Shown: positions 6,525 through 14,590, counted from the first letter of the stretch. The stretch: 64,000 nucleotides of DNA from an uncultured Novosphingobium sp. (GCA_937996535.1 CALKVF010000074.1:1-64000), one strand, 5' to 3'. Notes: generated from the letters alone by a model not told the origin. Program-made: numbers and translations.

Positions 6525-6938
6525 ATGCGCAGCCTTGATGACATCCGCGACGAATACGAGTTCCTCGAAGGCGATGAACGCTATCGCCTGCTGATCGAAC
6601 TCGGCCGCGAACTTGAGCCGATGCCCGATCCGCTCAAGACCGATGCCACGCTGGTGCGCGGCTGTTCGGCGAGCGTCTGGGTCTATCCCACCCGCCTGCC
6701 CGACGGACGGCTGCACTTCCTGGCTGACAGCAATGCCGCGATCACCAAGGGGATCGTCGCGCTGGTGGTCAGCGCGGTGCAGGATCGCCCCGCCGCAGAC
6801 GTGGCCGACACCGACATTGCCGCGCTGCTCGTGCCGTTCGATCTCAAGAACCAGCTGTCCTCGAACCGCACCCAGGGCGTGCCCAACATGATCGCGCTGA
6901 TCCGCGAAACCGCCGCCCGGATCGCCGCGGGCGAATAG
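6525..6938 (+). CDS. sufE: SufE, cysteine desulfuration protein
   Basis: SufE, 137 residues, accepts persulfide sulfur from the cysteine desulfurase SufS and passes it to the Fe-S scaffold. The acceptor cysteine is in VRGCSASVWV (about residues 44-53). Other family features are the N-terminal YEFLEGDERYRLLIELGREL and C-terminal NRTQGVPNMI. It is not next to the other suf genes here; it stands between the psp operon and leuC. The neighbouring leuC product is a [4Fe-4S] enzyme, but a functional link is only suggestive. Confidence 0.94.
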   Translation: MRSLDDIRDEYEFLEGDERYRLLIELGRELEPMPDPLKTDATLVRGCSASVWVYPTRLPDGRLHFLADSNAAITKGIVALVVSAVQDRPAADVADTDIAALLVPFDLKNQLSSNRTQGVPNMIALIRETAARIAAGE

Positions 6939-7010
6939 GCCGCGCCAGCCGCGCGCCGACAAACTCGCCGCTTGCCAGACTCGCCCCGCCTTCCTAACCG
7001 GGTTGGCACT

Positions 7011-8441
7011 ATGACCAGCAAGCCGCGCACGCTCTACGAAAAGATCTGGGACGCCCACATCGTCGAAACCCGCGATGATGGCACCAGCCTGATCTATATC
7101 GACCGCCACCTTGTCCACGAAGTGACCAGCCCGCAGGCATTCGAGGCGCTGCGCGTCTCGGGCCGCACGGTGCGCCGCCCGGACCTGACGCTGGCCGTGC
7201 CCGATCACAACCTGCCGACCACCGCGCGCCGCGATGGCGCGGGCCAGCCGATCCCGATCGCCGATCCCGAAAGCGCCCAGCAGCTTGCCGCGCTGACCCG
7301 CAACGCTCCCGAATTCGGCATTCGCCTGATTGGCGATGCAGATGTCGAACAGGGCATCGTCCACGTGGTCGGCCCCGAACAGGGCTTTTCGCTCCCCGGC
7401 GCGACGATCGTCTGCGGGGATAGCCACACCGCCTGCCACGGCGGGCTGGGCGCGCTGGCCTTTGGCATCGGCACCAGCGAGGTCGAGCACGTGCTGGCCA
7501 CGCAGACCCTGCTGCTCAAGCAGTCGAAGACCATGGAAGTGCGCGTTGACGGCCAGCTTGGCCCGGGCGTTTCGGCCAAGGACGTGGTGCTGCACATCTG
7601 CGGCGTGCTGCGCGCTTCGGGCGGCACGGGCTATGTCATCGAATATACCGGCAGCGCGATCCGCGACCTGTCGATCGAAGGCCGCCTGACCATTTCGAAC
7701 ATGGCGATCGAACACGGCGCCCGCGCCGGCCTGATCGCGCCGGATGACAAGACCTTCGCCTATGTGAAGGGCCGGCCCTATGCCCCCAAGGGCGCCGAAT
7801 GGGATGCGGCCGTTGCGTGGTGGACCAGCCTCGCCACCGATCCGGGCGCGACCTATGACAAGGTCGTGGTGATCAACGCCGCCGACATCGCCCCCAGCGT
7901 AACCTGGGGCACCAGCCCCGAAGACGTGCTGCCGATCACCGGCGTGGTCCCCGCGCCCGAAAGCTTCGAGGATCCCTCCAAGCAGGACGCCGCGCGCAAG
8001 AGCCTCGACTACATGGGGATCGAGCCGGGCATGCGCCTGACCGACATCGAAGTGCAGAACGTGTTCATCGGTTCGTGCACCAACAGCCGGATCGAGGATC
8101 TGCGCGCCGCCGCCGCCGTGCTCAAGGGCCGCAAGAAGGCCGCCAATGTGCGCTGGGCGATCGTGGTTCCGGGCTCGGGCCTGGTCAAGCAGCAGGCCGA
8201 AGCCGAAGGGCTGGACCGGATCTTCCTTGATGCCGGGTTCGAATGGCGCGAGCCGGGCTGCTCGGCCTGTCTCGCCATGAACCCCGACAAGGTGCCCGCC
8301 GGCGAACGCTGCGCCAGCACCAGCAACCGCAATTTCGTGGGCCGTCAGGGGCCGGGTGCGCGCACCCACCTCGTCTCGCCCGCGATGGCGGCGGCGGCAG
8401 CCGTCACCGGCAAGCTGGCCGACGTTCGCACCCTGGCCTGA
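7011..8441 (+). CDS. leuC: 3-isopropylmalate dehydratase large subunit
   Basis: LeuC, 476 residues, the large subunit of isopropylmalate isomerase in leucine biosynthesis. It holds a [4Fe-4S] cluster; ligand cysteines are in VCGDSHTACHG (about residue 136), IGSCTNSRIED (about 355) and PGCSACLAMN (about 416-419). The start MTSKPRTLYEKIWDAHIV is the usual N-terminus; the frame is open further upstream without family similarity. A small gene and then leuD follow on the same strand. Confidence 0.97.
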   Translation: MTSKPRTLYEKIWDAHIVETRDDGTSLIYIDRHLVHEVTSPQAFEALRVSGRTVRRPDLTLAVPDHNLPTTARRDGAGQPIPIADPESAQQLAALTRNAPEFGIRLIGDADVEQGIVHVVGPEQGFSLPGATIVCGDSHTACHGGLGALAFGIGTSEVEHVLATQTLLLKQSKTMEVRVDGQLGPGVSAKDVVLHICGVLRASGGTGYVIEYTGSAIRDLSIEGRLTISNMAIEHGARAGLIAPDDKTFAYVKGRPYAPKGAEWDAAVAWWTSLATDPGATYDKVVVINAADIAPSVTWGTSPEDVLPITGVVPAPESFEDPSKQDAARKSLDYMGIEPGMRLTDIEVQNVFIGSCTNSRIEDLRAAAAVLKGRKKAANVRWAIVVPGSGLVKQQAEAEGLDRIFLDAGFEWREPGCSACLAMNPDKVPAGERCASTSNRNFVGRQGPGARTHLVSPAMAAAAAVTGKLADVRTLA

Positions 8442-8501
8442 CCGGCCAAGCCACCGACCGCCCCTTGTCTTCCCCGTCATTCGACGCACATAGTAGGCAC
8501 C

Positions 8502-8681
8502 ATGACCGATAAGACCGACAAATCCGACAAATCCGACAAGACCAACTGGACCGGCGCCGCCGCCCTTGCCGGGGCCGCGATCGGCTCTGCCGCGCTGGCT
8601 GCGGCTCTGCTCTATGCCTCGCGCCGCAAGGAACAGGCCAAGAAGCCGGCCAACCCCGATCACGCGCCGGAGACCGACTGA
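8502..8681 (+). CDS. Small membrane protein between leuC and leuD
   Basis: A 59-residue protein with a hydrophilic repetitive N-terminus (MTDKTDKSDKSDKTNW, a tandem TDK/SDK repeat), one Ala-rich transmembrane helix (GAAALAGAAIGSAALAAALL, about 18-37) and a basic tail (YASRRKEQAKKPANP). Its stop overlaps the leuD ATG (TGATG), so it is very likely translated and coupled to leuD. The position between the two subunit genes of one enzyme is unusual. It is probably a membrane-anchored accessory of unknown function. Confidence 0.8.
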   Translation: MTDKTDKSDKSDKTNWTGAAALAGAAIGSAALAAALLYASRRKEQAKKPANPDHAPETD

Positions 8682-9283
8682 TGGAAGCGCTGCGCGAAGT
8701 TTCGGGACGCGCGATCCCCTTTGGCCGCAAGAACGTCGATACCGACGTGATCATTCCGGCCCATTGGCTCAAGACCATCACCCGCGATGGACTGGGCCGG
8801 GGCGCGTTCGAAGCCCTGCGCAGCGATCCTGACAACCTGTTCGATTCGGCCGAGTTCAAAGGATCGCCCATCCTCATCGCGGGTGACAATTTCGGCTGCG
8901 GCTCCAGCCGCGAACACGCCGCCTGGGCGCTGCTTGACCTTGGCATCACCGCGGTCATCGCCCCCAGCTTTTCCGACATCTTCTCGGGCAATGCCTTCAA
9001 GAACGGCATCCTCACCGTGGTCCTGCCGCAGGAAGCGATCGACCGGCTGATGGACGTGGCCCAGACCGACCCGGTCAGCATCGATCTGGAAAGCCAGACC
9101 GTGACCACCCCTTTCCAGGACCGCTTCACTTTCGAAATCGACCCGTTCCGCAAGCACTGCCTGCTCAACGGTCTGGATGAAGTGGGCCTGACCCTGGCCC
9201 GCGGCGAGGCTATCGCCGCCTATGAAAACAAGAGCAAAGGGGAAACACCCTGGCTCGCACACGGAACGGGAGAAGCTGCATGA
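8681..9283 (+). CDS. leuD: 3-isopropylmalate dehydratase small subunit
   Basis: LeuD, 200 residues, the swivelling small subunit that pairs with LeuC to convert 2- to 3-isopropylmalate. The family motifs KNVDTDVIIPAHWLK (near residue 18) and AGDNFGCGSSREHAAWAL (near 65) are present. The ATG overlaps the stop of the small membrane-protein gene, and the leuD stop overlaps the next ATG, giving a tightly packed operon. Confidence 0.97.
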   Translation: MEALREVSGRAIPFGRKNVDTDVIIPAHWLKTITRDGLGRGAFEALRSDPDNLFDSAEFKGSPILIAGDNFGCGSSREHAAWALLDLGITAVIAPSFSDIFSGNAFKNGILTVVLPQEAIDRLMDVAQTDPVSIDLESQTVTTPFQDRFTFEIDPFRKHCLLNGLDEVGLTLARGEAIAAYENKSKGETPWLAHGTGEAA

Positions 9284-10278
9284 AAGCCTTGCGGAGTCAC
9301 GCTGTCGGAGGCCCTGAAACCCTGACCCTCGACGAGCTGGAAAGCCCCGTCCCCGGTCCTGGCCAGGTGCGCATCAAGGTCAAGGCCTGCGCGATCAACT
9401 ACCCCGACGTGCTGATCATCCGCGATCTTTATCAGTTCAAGCCGCAGCGCCCCTTCTCGCCCGGCGGCGAGCTTTCGGGCGTGGTCGATGCCGTGGGCGA
9501 AGGCGTGACCCAGTGGAAGGCCGGCGACCGCGTGATCGCGATGATGGGCAATGGCGGGCTCGCCACCGAAGTCCTCGCCGAAGCCGCCAAGCTGTTTCCG
9601 CTGCCCGAAGGGGTCAGCTTCGAAACCGGCGCCTCGCTGCTGATGACCTATGGCACCAACATGCATGGCCTGCTCGATCGCGGTCATCTCAAGGCGGGCG
9701 ATACCCTGCTGGTGCTCGGCGCGGCCGGCGGCGTGGGGCTTTCGGCGGTGGAACTGGGCAAGGCCTATGGCGCGCGCGTCGTGGCTGCCGTCTCCAACGA
9801 GGAAAAGGCCAAGGTCGCCCGTGAACACGGCGCCGACGAAGTGGTGATCTATCCGCAAGCCCCGTTTGACAAGGACCAGTCCAAGGCGCTCGCCGAAGCC
9901 TTCAAGGCGGCCTGCGGCCCCGAAGGCGCGAACGTGGTCTACGACATCGTTGGCGGTGACTATTCCGAACCCGCCGTGCGCGCGATCGCCTGGGAAGGCC
10001 GGTTCTGCGTGGTTGGCTTCCCCGCCGGGATCGCCAAGCTGCCGCTCAACCTGACCCTGCTCAAGAGCTGCGATGTCTGCGGCGTGTTCTGGGGCGCCTT
10101 TGCCGCGCGCGATCCCAAGGCCAACGGCGTGCATATCGCCACGCTGTTCGACCTGCTCAAGGCCGGCAAGATCAACCCGCGCGTATCCGCCTCGTTCCCG
10201 CTCGAACGCGGCGGCGAAGCGATCCAGATGCTGGCCGACCGCAAGGCGATCGGCAAGGTCGTGGTGACCATCGACTGA
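9280..10278 (+). CDS. NADPH:quinone oxidoreductase family protein
   Basis: A 332-residue zinc-independent medium-chain dehydrogenase/reductase of the quinone oxidoreductase (QOR/zeta-crystallin) group. It has an N-terminal GroES-like domain (PGPGQVRIKVKACAINYPDV) and a Rossmann NADPH site (LVLGAAGGVGLSAVELGKA, about 145-163). The zinc-ligand cysteines of true alcohol dehydrogenases are absent. The likely role is one- or two-electron reduction of quinones or enoyl-type substrates; the substrate cannot be told. It overlaps leuD by 4 nt (ATGA). Confidence 0.9.
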   Translation: MKALRSHAVGGPETLTLDELESPVPGPGQVRIKVKACAINYPDVLIIRDLYQFKPQRPFSPGGELSGVVDAVGEGVTQWKAGDRVIAMMGNGGLATEVLAEAAKLFPLPEGVSFETGASLLMTYGTNMHGLLDRGHLKAGDTLLVLGAAGGVGLSAVELGKAYGARVVAAVSNEEKAKVAREHGADEVVIYPQAPFDKDQSKALAEAFKAACGPEGANVVYDIVGGDYSEPAVRAIAWEGRFCVVGFPAGIAKLPLNLTLLKSCDVCGVFWGAFAARDPKANGVHIATLFDLLKAGKINPRVSASFPLERGGEAIQMLADRKAIGKVVVTID

Positions 10279-10292
10279 AGGGAGAAGCTGTG

Positions 10293-10781
10293 ATGAAGAC
10301 TGCCCGTATCATCGCCGCCGCCGCGCTGCTCGCCAGCGCCTGGGCCGTTTCGGCCGCCCCTGCGCCCCACGGCGGCAGCCCTTCCCCCAGCCCCGCGCAG
10401 CTCGTTGCCGCGCGTCAGGCGGGGATGGACATGTCTGCCACCTCGCTCAATCTCATCAAGGGCGGCAGCGCCAACGGCATGCCGCTCAAGAGCCTGACTT
10501 TCGCGGCCAAGGGGCTCGCCAACTGGGCCCAGGCCATGCCCGCGCTGTTTGCCGACAGCACCCGCTCCGCCACCAGCCGCGCCCGCCCCGAAGTCTGGAC
10601 CAACAAGGCCGATTTCGCCGCCAAGGCCGCCGCCTTCAGCGATGCCACCAAGGCGCTGGCCGCCGCTGCCGCGGCCGAGGATCAGGCCGCCTTCGCCTCT
10701 GCCCTTGCCTCGACCGGTGCGGCGTGTAAGGGCTGCCACGATTCCTATCAGGTTCCGCCGCCGGCCCGCCCGGCCGCTTGA
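10293..10781 (+). CDS. Cytochrome c' / class II cytochrome c, periplasmic
   Basis: A 162-residue exported c-type cytochrome. A signal peptide (MKTARIIAAAALLASAWAVS, cleavage near SAA-APA) precedes an all-helical domain. The single haem motif CKGCH is close to the C-terminus, which is diagnostic of the cytochrome c'/c556 four-helix family. A strong AAGGGAG ribosome site lies before the ATG at 10293; a GTG one codon earlier is the other option. The role could be periplasmic electron transfer or NO binding. It follows the quinone oxidoreductase gene by 14 nt. Confidence 0.92.
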   Translation: MKTARIIAAAALLASAWAVSAAPAPHGGSPSPSPAQLVAARQAGMDMSATSLNLIKGGSANGMPLKSLTFAAKGLANWAQAMPALFADSTRSATSRARPEVWTNKADFAAKAAAFSDATKALAAAAAAEDQAAFASALASTGAACKGCHDSYQVPPPARPAA

Positions 10782-10824
10782 GCGGACCTGACACCACACC
10801 AACCAGACCAAGGGGCCTGCAGAC

Positions 10825-11148
10825 ATGACCGACTTCAAGGACCGCGAACGCGCCGAAGAAGCCAAGTTCGCGCACGACGAGGAAATGCACTTCCGCGTCC
10901 ACGCCCGCCGCAACCGGCTGCTGGGTCAGTGGGCGGCCGAACGCATGGGCCTCTCGGCGGTCGAAGCCGAAGGCTATGCCAAGAGCGTGGTCCAGGCCGA
11001 TTTCGAAGAAGCCGGCGATGAAGACGTGATCCGCAAGCTGCTGGGCGATCTGGTTTCGGCCGGGATCGAAGTCAGCGAAGCCGACGTGCGCGCCGCGATG
11101 AACGCCAAGGCAATCGAAGCCAAGCGCGCGCTAATGGGCGAAGACTGA
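10825..11148 (+). CDS. ATP synthase regulatory zeta subunit (DUF1476)
   Basis: A 107-residue member of DUF1476, known in Paracoccus as the zeta subunit that blocks ATP hydrolysis by F1-ATPase. The N-terminal inhibitory stretch is MTDFKDRERAEEAKFAHDEE, followed by a helical body (RRNRLLGQWAAERMGLSAVE). In Paracoccus the N-terminus inserts at the catalytic interface when the proton gradient falls. The start of the next gene (bolA) overlaps its stop by one base. Confidence 0.93.
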   Translation: MTDFKDRERAEEAKFAHDEEMHFRVHARRNRLLGQWAAERMGLSAVEAEGYAKSVVQADFEEAGDEDVIRKLLGDLVSAGIEVSEADVRAAMNAKAIEAKRALMGED

Positions 11149-11381
11149 TGGCCATGCCCGCCTCGGAAATCGAAGCGCTGATCAAGGCGGCGCTGCCCGA
11201 TGCGGACGTGACGATCACCGATCTGCGCGGCGATGGCGATCACTACGCCGCGCATGTCGTCTCGGCCCAGTTCGCCGGCAAGCCCCGCATCGCCCAGCAC
11301 AAACTGGTCTACGGCGCGCTAGGCGGCCGCATGGGCGGCGAACTTCATGCCTTGCAATTGACCACCGCCGTTCCCAACTGA
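11148..11381 (+). CDS. BolA family protein
   Basis: A 77-residue BolA-like protein of the short BolA2/IbaG type. The class II KH-like fold is visible as MPASEIEALIKAALPDADVT, then DLRGDGDHYAAHVVSAQFAG and RIAQHKLVYGALGGRMGGE; the family histidine is in the AQHKLVY stretch. BolA proteins form [2Fe-2S]-bridged complexes with CGFS monothiol glutaredoxins; such a glutaredoxin is encoded 21 nt downstream. The pair probably works in Fe-S cluster trafficking or iron sensing. Confidence 0.94.
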   Translation: MAMPASEIEALIKAALPDADVTITDLRGDGDHYAAHVVSAQFAGKPRIAQHKLVYGALGGRMGGELHALQLTTAVPN

Positions 11382-11402
11382 ACGCGCGAGGAGCACATTA
11401 CC

Positions 11403-11732
11403 ATGTCCGATACCAACGCCCGCATCGCCGATATCGTCAATTCCAACGATGTCGTGCTGTTCATGAAAGGCACGCCGCTGTTCCCGCAGTGCGGTTTTTC
11501 CAGCCGGGCCGTGGCGATCCTCGATCACCTCGGCGTTGCCTATGAAGGCGTTGACGTGTTGCAGGACATGGAAATCCGCCAGGGCATCAAGTCGTTTTCG
11601 GACTGGCCGACGATCCCCCAGCTCTACGTGAAGGGCGAATTCGTGGGCGGCAGCGACATCATGATGGAAATGTTCGAAGCCGGTGAGCTGCAGCAGCTCG
11701 TCGCCGATGCCGGGATCGCGCCCGCCGCCTGA
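11403..11732 (+). CDS. grxD: Monothiol glutaredoxin (Grx4/GrxD type)
   Basis: A 109-residue CGFS glutaredoxin. The active-site/Fe-S-ligand motif is in KGTPLFPQCGFSSRAVAIL (about residues 22-40), and the glutathione-binding WPTIPQLYVKGEFVGGSDI follows. These proteins carry a glutathione-ligated [2Fe-2S] cluster and pair with BolA, the gene just upstream. An intrinsic terminator (11764-11795) closes this transcription unit. Confidence 0.96.
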   Translation: MSDTNARIADIVNSNDVVLFMKGTPLFPQCGFSSRAVAILDHLGVAYEGVDVLQDMEIRQGIKSFSDWPTIPQLYVKGEFVGGSDIMMEMFEAGELQQLVADAGIAPAA

Positions 11733-11763
11733 GCGCGGGCCACCGTCCTACCCAAACCGATCG

Positions 11764-11795
11764 ACGCGCGTGGGGCCTGCCTCGCGCGCGTTTTT
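11764..11795 (+). terminator. Rho-independent terminator after grxD
   Basis: A GC stem (ACGCGCG at 11764-11770 pairing with CGCGCGT at 11785-11791) with a 14-base loop is followed directly by TTTT. It lies about 30 bases after the grxD stop and ends the cytochrome c'-zeta-bolA-grxD region. Confidence 0.85.
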
Positions 11796-11828
11796 CGTTG
11801 CTGCGATGTTGGGGAGATATCTCGGGGA

Positions 11829-11862
11829 GGCGGAGCTGCGGAGACCAGGGGGCGGCTCCGCC
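11829..11862. other. Long hairpin in the grxD/NUDIX intergenic region
   Basis: Inverted repeat with 8-base perfect arms GGCGGAGC (11829-11836) and GCTCCGCC (11855-11862) around an 18-base spacer. It lies in the roughly 260 bases between the grxD terminator and the NUDIX gene, where no coding frame is convincing. The minus-strand promoter-like site at 11895-11910 points towards it, so it could be part of a small RNA, or merely a GC-rich repeat. Confidence 0.4.
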
Positions 11863-11894
11863 TCGTTCGAGACTTCTTGGGGTATCGCTAACAA

Positions 11895-11910
11895 TGCAGA
11901 CCCCGTGCCA
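11895..11910 (-). promoter_or_regulatory. Sigma-54-like promoter (third site), minus strand
   Basis: On the minus strand, TGGCACGGGGTCTGCA fits TGGCAC-N5-TTGCW except for C in place of the first T of the -12 box. GG and GC are correctly spaced. Together with its flank it reads ATTTGGCACGG, the same extended -24 sequence as the site at 22912-22927. It would start transcription near 11886 towards the hairpin at 11829-11862; no reading frame starts there. No GGGAA/TTCCC dyad is visible upstream, so control by PspF is doubtful. Confidence 0.5.
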
Positions 11911-12057
11911 AATCCCGCCGATCGAGGAATTCTGCGGCCCGTGATGGTTAAGGCAAATTCACCCGCGCAGGGTTTGTAAAGCGGGCCGACACTTGCCTCC
12001 GCCGCGGTGCGTTTTCCGCTTGCCAAGCCCGCCGCCTGCCATGCACCTTGCTCCGCG

Positions 12058-12861
12058 ATGGATGACCTCAAAAAGATGTTCGAGCACTCCGACGATGCTC
12101 CCCCCGCGATCCCCGCCGCCACGCTGGTGATCTTCCGCAACGCGCCCGATGGCGGCGCCCCGCAATTGCTGATGGTCCAGCGATCCAAGGAAATGCGCTT
12201 TGCCGGCGGCGCGGCGGTGTTTCCCGGCGGACGGGTGGACGAGGCTGACCGCGTGCTGGCCGCCGCCCACGGCCCGGCGGATGATGACGAACACGATGAA
12301 CTGGCCGCCCGCATCGCCGCTGTGCGCGAAACGCTCGAAGAAACCGGGCTGGCGGTGGGCTTCCACCAGCAGCCTGATCTCGCCTCGGCCCGGCGCGCGC
12401 GCGAACTGCTGCTCGACAAGGGCGAACTTGGCGCCGTGCTCGATGACCTGGGCTGGACGCTGGATCTTGAAGCGCTGGTGCCGTTTTCGCGCTGGCGCCC
12501 CAAGCACCGCGAAATCCGGGTGTTCGACACCCGCTTCTACCTTGCCAACCTCGGCACCGGCGCAGTCGAGCTGCTGGTCGATTCCACCGAGAACACCCAC
12601 CTGTTCTGGGCCAGCGCCGAAGAGGCCCTGCAACTGGCCGACAGCGGCGAAATCAAGGTGATCTTCCCGACCCGCCGCAATCTGGAACGGCTGGCCCAGT
12701 TCCCCAGCTTTGCCGGCGCGCTCGCCCATGTCGAGGAATTCCCCTCGCGGATGATTACCCCGGCGATGGAAATGCGCGGCGAAGAACCCTGGCTGGTGAT
12801 CCCCCGCGACGCTGGTTACCCGATCGACGGCGAACGGCTCGACACCGCCGCGCGCGGCTGA
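12058..12861 (+). CDS. NUDIX hydrolase (NUDT19-like)
   Basis: A 267-residue NUDIX superfamily protein. The NUDIX box is split by an insertion: GGAAVFPGGRVDEAD (about residues 47-61), then a charged stretch (DDDEHDELAARIAA), then VRETLEETGL. This spacing resembles the NUDT19/CoA-diphosphatase branch rather than MutT. It would cleave nucleoside-diphosphate-linked substrates, possibly CoA esters. I chose the ATG at 12058 (MDDLKKMFEHSDD); the frame is open 17 codons upstream but that part is unlike protein. Confidence 0.88.
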   Translation: MDDLKKMFEHSDDAPPAIPAATLVIFRNAPDGGAPQLLMVQRSKEMRFAGGAAVFPGGRVDEADRVLAAAHGPADDDEHDELAARIAAVRETLEETGLAVGFHQQPDLASARRARELLLDKGELGAVLDDLGWTLDLEALVPFSRWRPKHREIRVFDTRFYLANLGTGAVELLVDSTENTHLFWASAEEALQLADSGEIKVIFPTRRNLERLAQFPSFAGALAHVEEFPSRMITPAMEMRGEEPWLVIPRDAGYPIDGERLDTAARG

Positions 12862-12943
12862 TCTTGCCCCTGCCCGCCCCACCTCACCCGCCTGCGCGGG
12901 CGAACCGCTGTGCGCGCTAAAATAGCATTTCGGATCAAATGCC

Positions 12944-12972
12944 TTGGAATTTCATCAGATATTGGTTAATTT
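12944..12972 (+). promoter_or_regulatory. Candidate sigma-70 promoter in AT-rich DNA
   Basis: TTGGAA (12944-12949) and TAATTT (12967-12972) are separated by 17 bases inside an unusually AT-rich stretch (about 12910-13010). It would drive the small gene at 13060. The match to consensus is only partial. Confidence 0.35.
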
Positions 12973-13059
12973 TCGTTAGGTATCTTATGTCTATCACCGT
13001 AGTGGAGTTTTCATAAGAGGCCCCAAGCCCGTTTCATAAATCCGTTCAGAGGTCGCACA

Positions 13060-13302
13060 ATGAACAGAACGCAAGCACTTTCCCAACGCATAGATGATGC
13101 GTTCAGTTCGCTTTTGATGGCCAAGGATATTCTTGATCAGGTCATCCCCAATTCGGATTGCGACAGCGCAATTTCGATGGCGAACGAATTTGCCCAACAG
13201 CTGATCGACAAGGCCACCAGCAGCCTGATGCTCGACAGCGATCCGGCCGATCAGCACAACATCGTAGACTTCGGCAGGGTCAAGGCCGCTCTCCTGAGCT
13301 GA
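13060..13302 (+). CDS. Small hypothetical protein (80 aa) behind an AT-rich leader
   Basis: An 80-residue, acidic, probably helical protein: MNRTQALSQRIDDAFSSLLM, then AKDILDQVIPNSDCDSAIS and NEFAQQLIDKATSSLML. No signal peptide, membrane helix or known motif is visible. Codon use is less GC-biased than the neighbours, and the 150 bases upstream are much more AT-rich than the window, which suggests foreign origin or a strong regulated promoter. It stands alone between the NUDIX gene and the convergent pobA. Function unknown. Confidence 0.65.
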   Translation: MNRTQALSQRIDDAFSSLLMAKDILDQVIPNSDCDSAISMANEFAQQLIDKATSSLMLDSDPADQHNIVDFGRVKAALLS

Positions 13303-13361
13303 GCATTGCGGCAGCGGCAGACCTGCTGCCTGCCCAGCCTTACTACATTGAACGCCGCCGG

Positions 13362-14531
13362 TCAGACCGGCAAGCCGACGTAGTTTTCGGCAATGGTGGT
13401 CTGCGCGGCCACCGATGAAGCGATGTAATCCAGCTCGGCAACCTGCATCGCGCGCTCGAACGGGCCATCGTCGGGGAAGCGGTGCATCAGCTTGGTCAGC
13501 GACCAGCTGAAGCGTTCGGACTTCCACACCCGCGCCAGCGCCTTGGCCGAATAGCCGGCCACCGCGTCGTTGTCTCCGCGCTTGAAGAAGGCGCCAAGCG
13601 CTTCGGCGGCGTAATGCACGTCGCTGGCAGCCAGGTTCAGACCCTTGGCCCCGGTCGGCGGAACGATATGTGCCGCATCCCCGCAGAGCAGCAAGCTGCC
13701 ATGGCGCATCGGCTCGAACACATAGGAGCGCAGCGGCGCGATCGACTTTTCCAGCGCCGGTCCGCGGGTGATCCGCGCCGCGGCATCGGGGCCAAGCCGG
13801 ATTGCCAGTTCGTCCCACAGCCGGTCATCGCTCCAGTCCTCGACTTTTTCGGTCAGCGGCACGTCGATGTAATAGCGGCTGCGGGTGTGGCTGCGCATCG
13901 AGGCCAGCGCAAAGCCGCGCGCGTGGTTGGCATAGATCAGTTCGGGATTGCACGGCGGCACATCGGCCAGAATGCCAAGCCAACCGAATGGATAGACCCG
14001 TTCGTATTCGCGGCACACGGCGGCCGGAATGGCCTTGCGGCTGGGTCCGTGGAACCCGTCGCAGCCAACCACGAAGCGCGCCTCGATCCGCTGCTCGGCC
14101 CCGTCCTTGCGGAAGGTGATGCTGGGCGCATCGCTGTCGATGGCTTGGAGGGCAACGTCCGTAGCGCCGTAGATCACCTCAAGCCCGCGCTCAGGGGCCG
14201 CATCCATCAGATCCCGGGTGATCTCGGTCTGGCCATAGACCACCACCGACTTGCCGGTCAGCCCCTGGCAGTCGATCCGGATCAGCCGCTCGCCATCGGC
14301 GAGGTTGAAGCCATACTCGACCAGCCCTTCGGCCTTGAGCCGGGCATCAAGCCCCAGCCGCTCCATCAGCCCAACGGTGATCTGTTCAAGCACCCCGGCG
14401 CGAATGCGCGAAAGCACATAGTCCGGGCTCTGACGCTCCAGCACCACGCAGTCGATGCCTTCGCTGCGCAAGAGATGGCCAAGCAGCAGGCCCGCCGGGC
14501 CCGCACCGATAATCGCAACCTGGGTCTTCAT
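13362..14531 (-). CDS. pobA: 4-hydroxybenzoate 3-monooxygenase
   Basis: PobA, 389 residues, the FAD-dependent hydroxylase that turns 4-hydroxybenzoate into protocatechuate with NADPH and O2. Visible motifs: FAD dinucleotide site VAIIGAGPAGLLLGHLL at the N-terminus, LSRIRAGVLEQ (typical of PobA), the FAD/NAD(P)H DG motif VVGCDGFHGPSRKAIP (about 156-171), and GDAAHIVPPTGAKGLNLA (about 284-301). Length and motifs match the true 4-hydroxybenzoate enzyme. No pobR or protocatechuate genes are adjacent, so the rest of the beta-ketoadipate or meta-cleavage route must lie elsewhere. Confidence 0.94.
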   Translation of the reverse strand: MKTQVAIIGAGPAGLLLGHLLRSEGIDCVVLERQSPDYVLSRIRAGVLEQITVGLMERLGLDARLKAEGLVEYGFNLADGERLIRIDCQGLTGKSVVVYGQTEITRDLMDAAPERGLEVIYGATDVALQAIDSDAPSITFRKDGAEQRIEARFVVGCDGFHGPSRKAIPAAVCREYERVYPFGWLGILADVPPCNPELIYANHARGFALASMRSHTRSRYYIDVPLTEKVEDWSDDRLWDELAIRLGPDAAARITRGPALEKSIAPLRSYVFEPMRHGSLLLCGDAAHIVPPTGAKGLNLAASDVHYAAEALGAFFKRGDNDAVAGYSAKALARVWKSERFSWSLTKLMHRFPDDGPFERAMQVAELDYIASSVAAQTTIAENYVGLPV

Positions 14532-14590
14532 GGGTATCCCTCTAGCCGAACCTCGGCCAATTACCCAGCGCGCTGTCGATCTCGCGGAGT

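Noticed and set aside
6510..8663. Very long open frame antisense to sufE and leuC
   Set aside because: It is the GC-rich shadow of leuC and sufE: rich in Gly/Arg/His/Ala, without family motifs, and the sense strand encodes clear enzymes.
11683..11979. Open frame crossing the grxD terminator
   Set aside because: It overlaps grxD out of frame and runs through the terminator stem; the translation is Pro/Arg-rich and unlike a protein.
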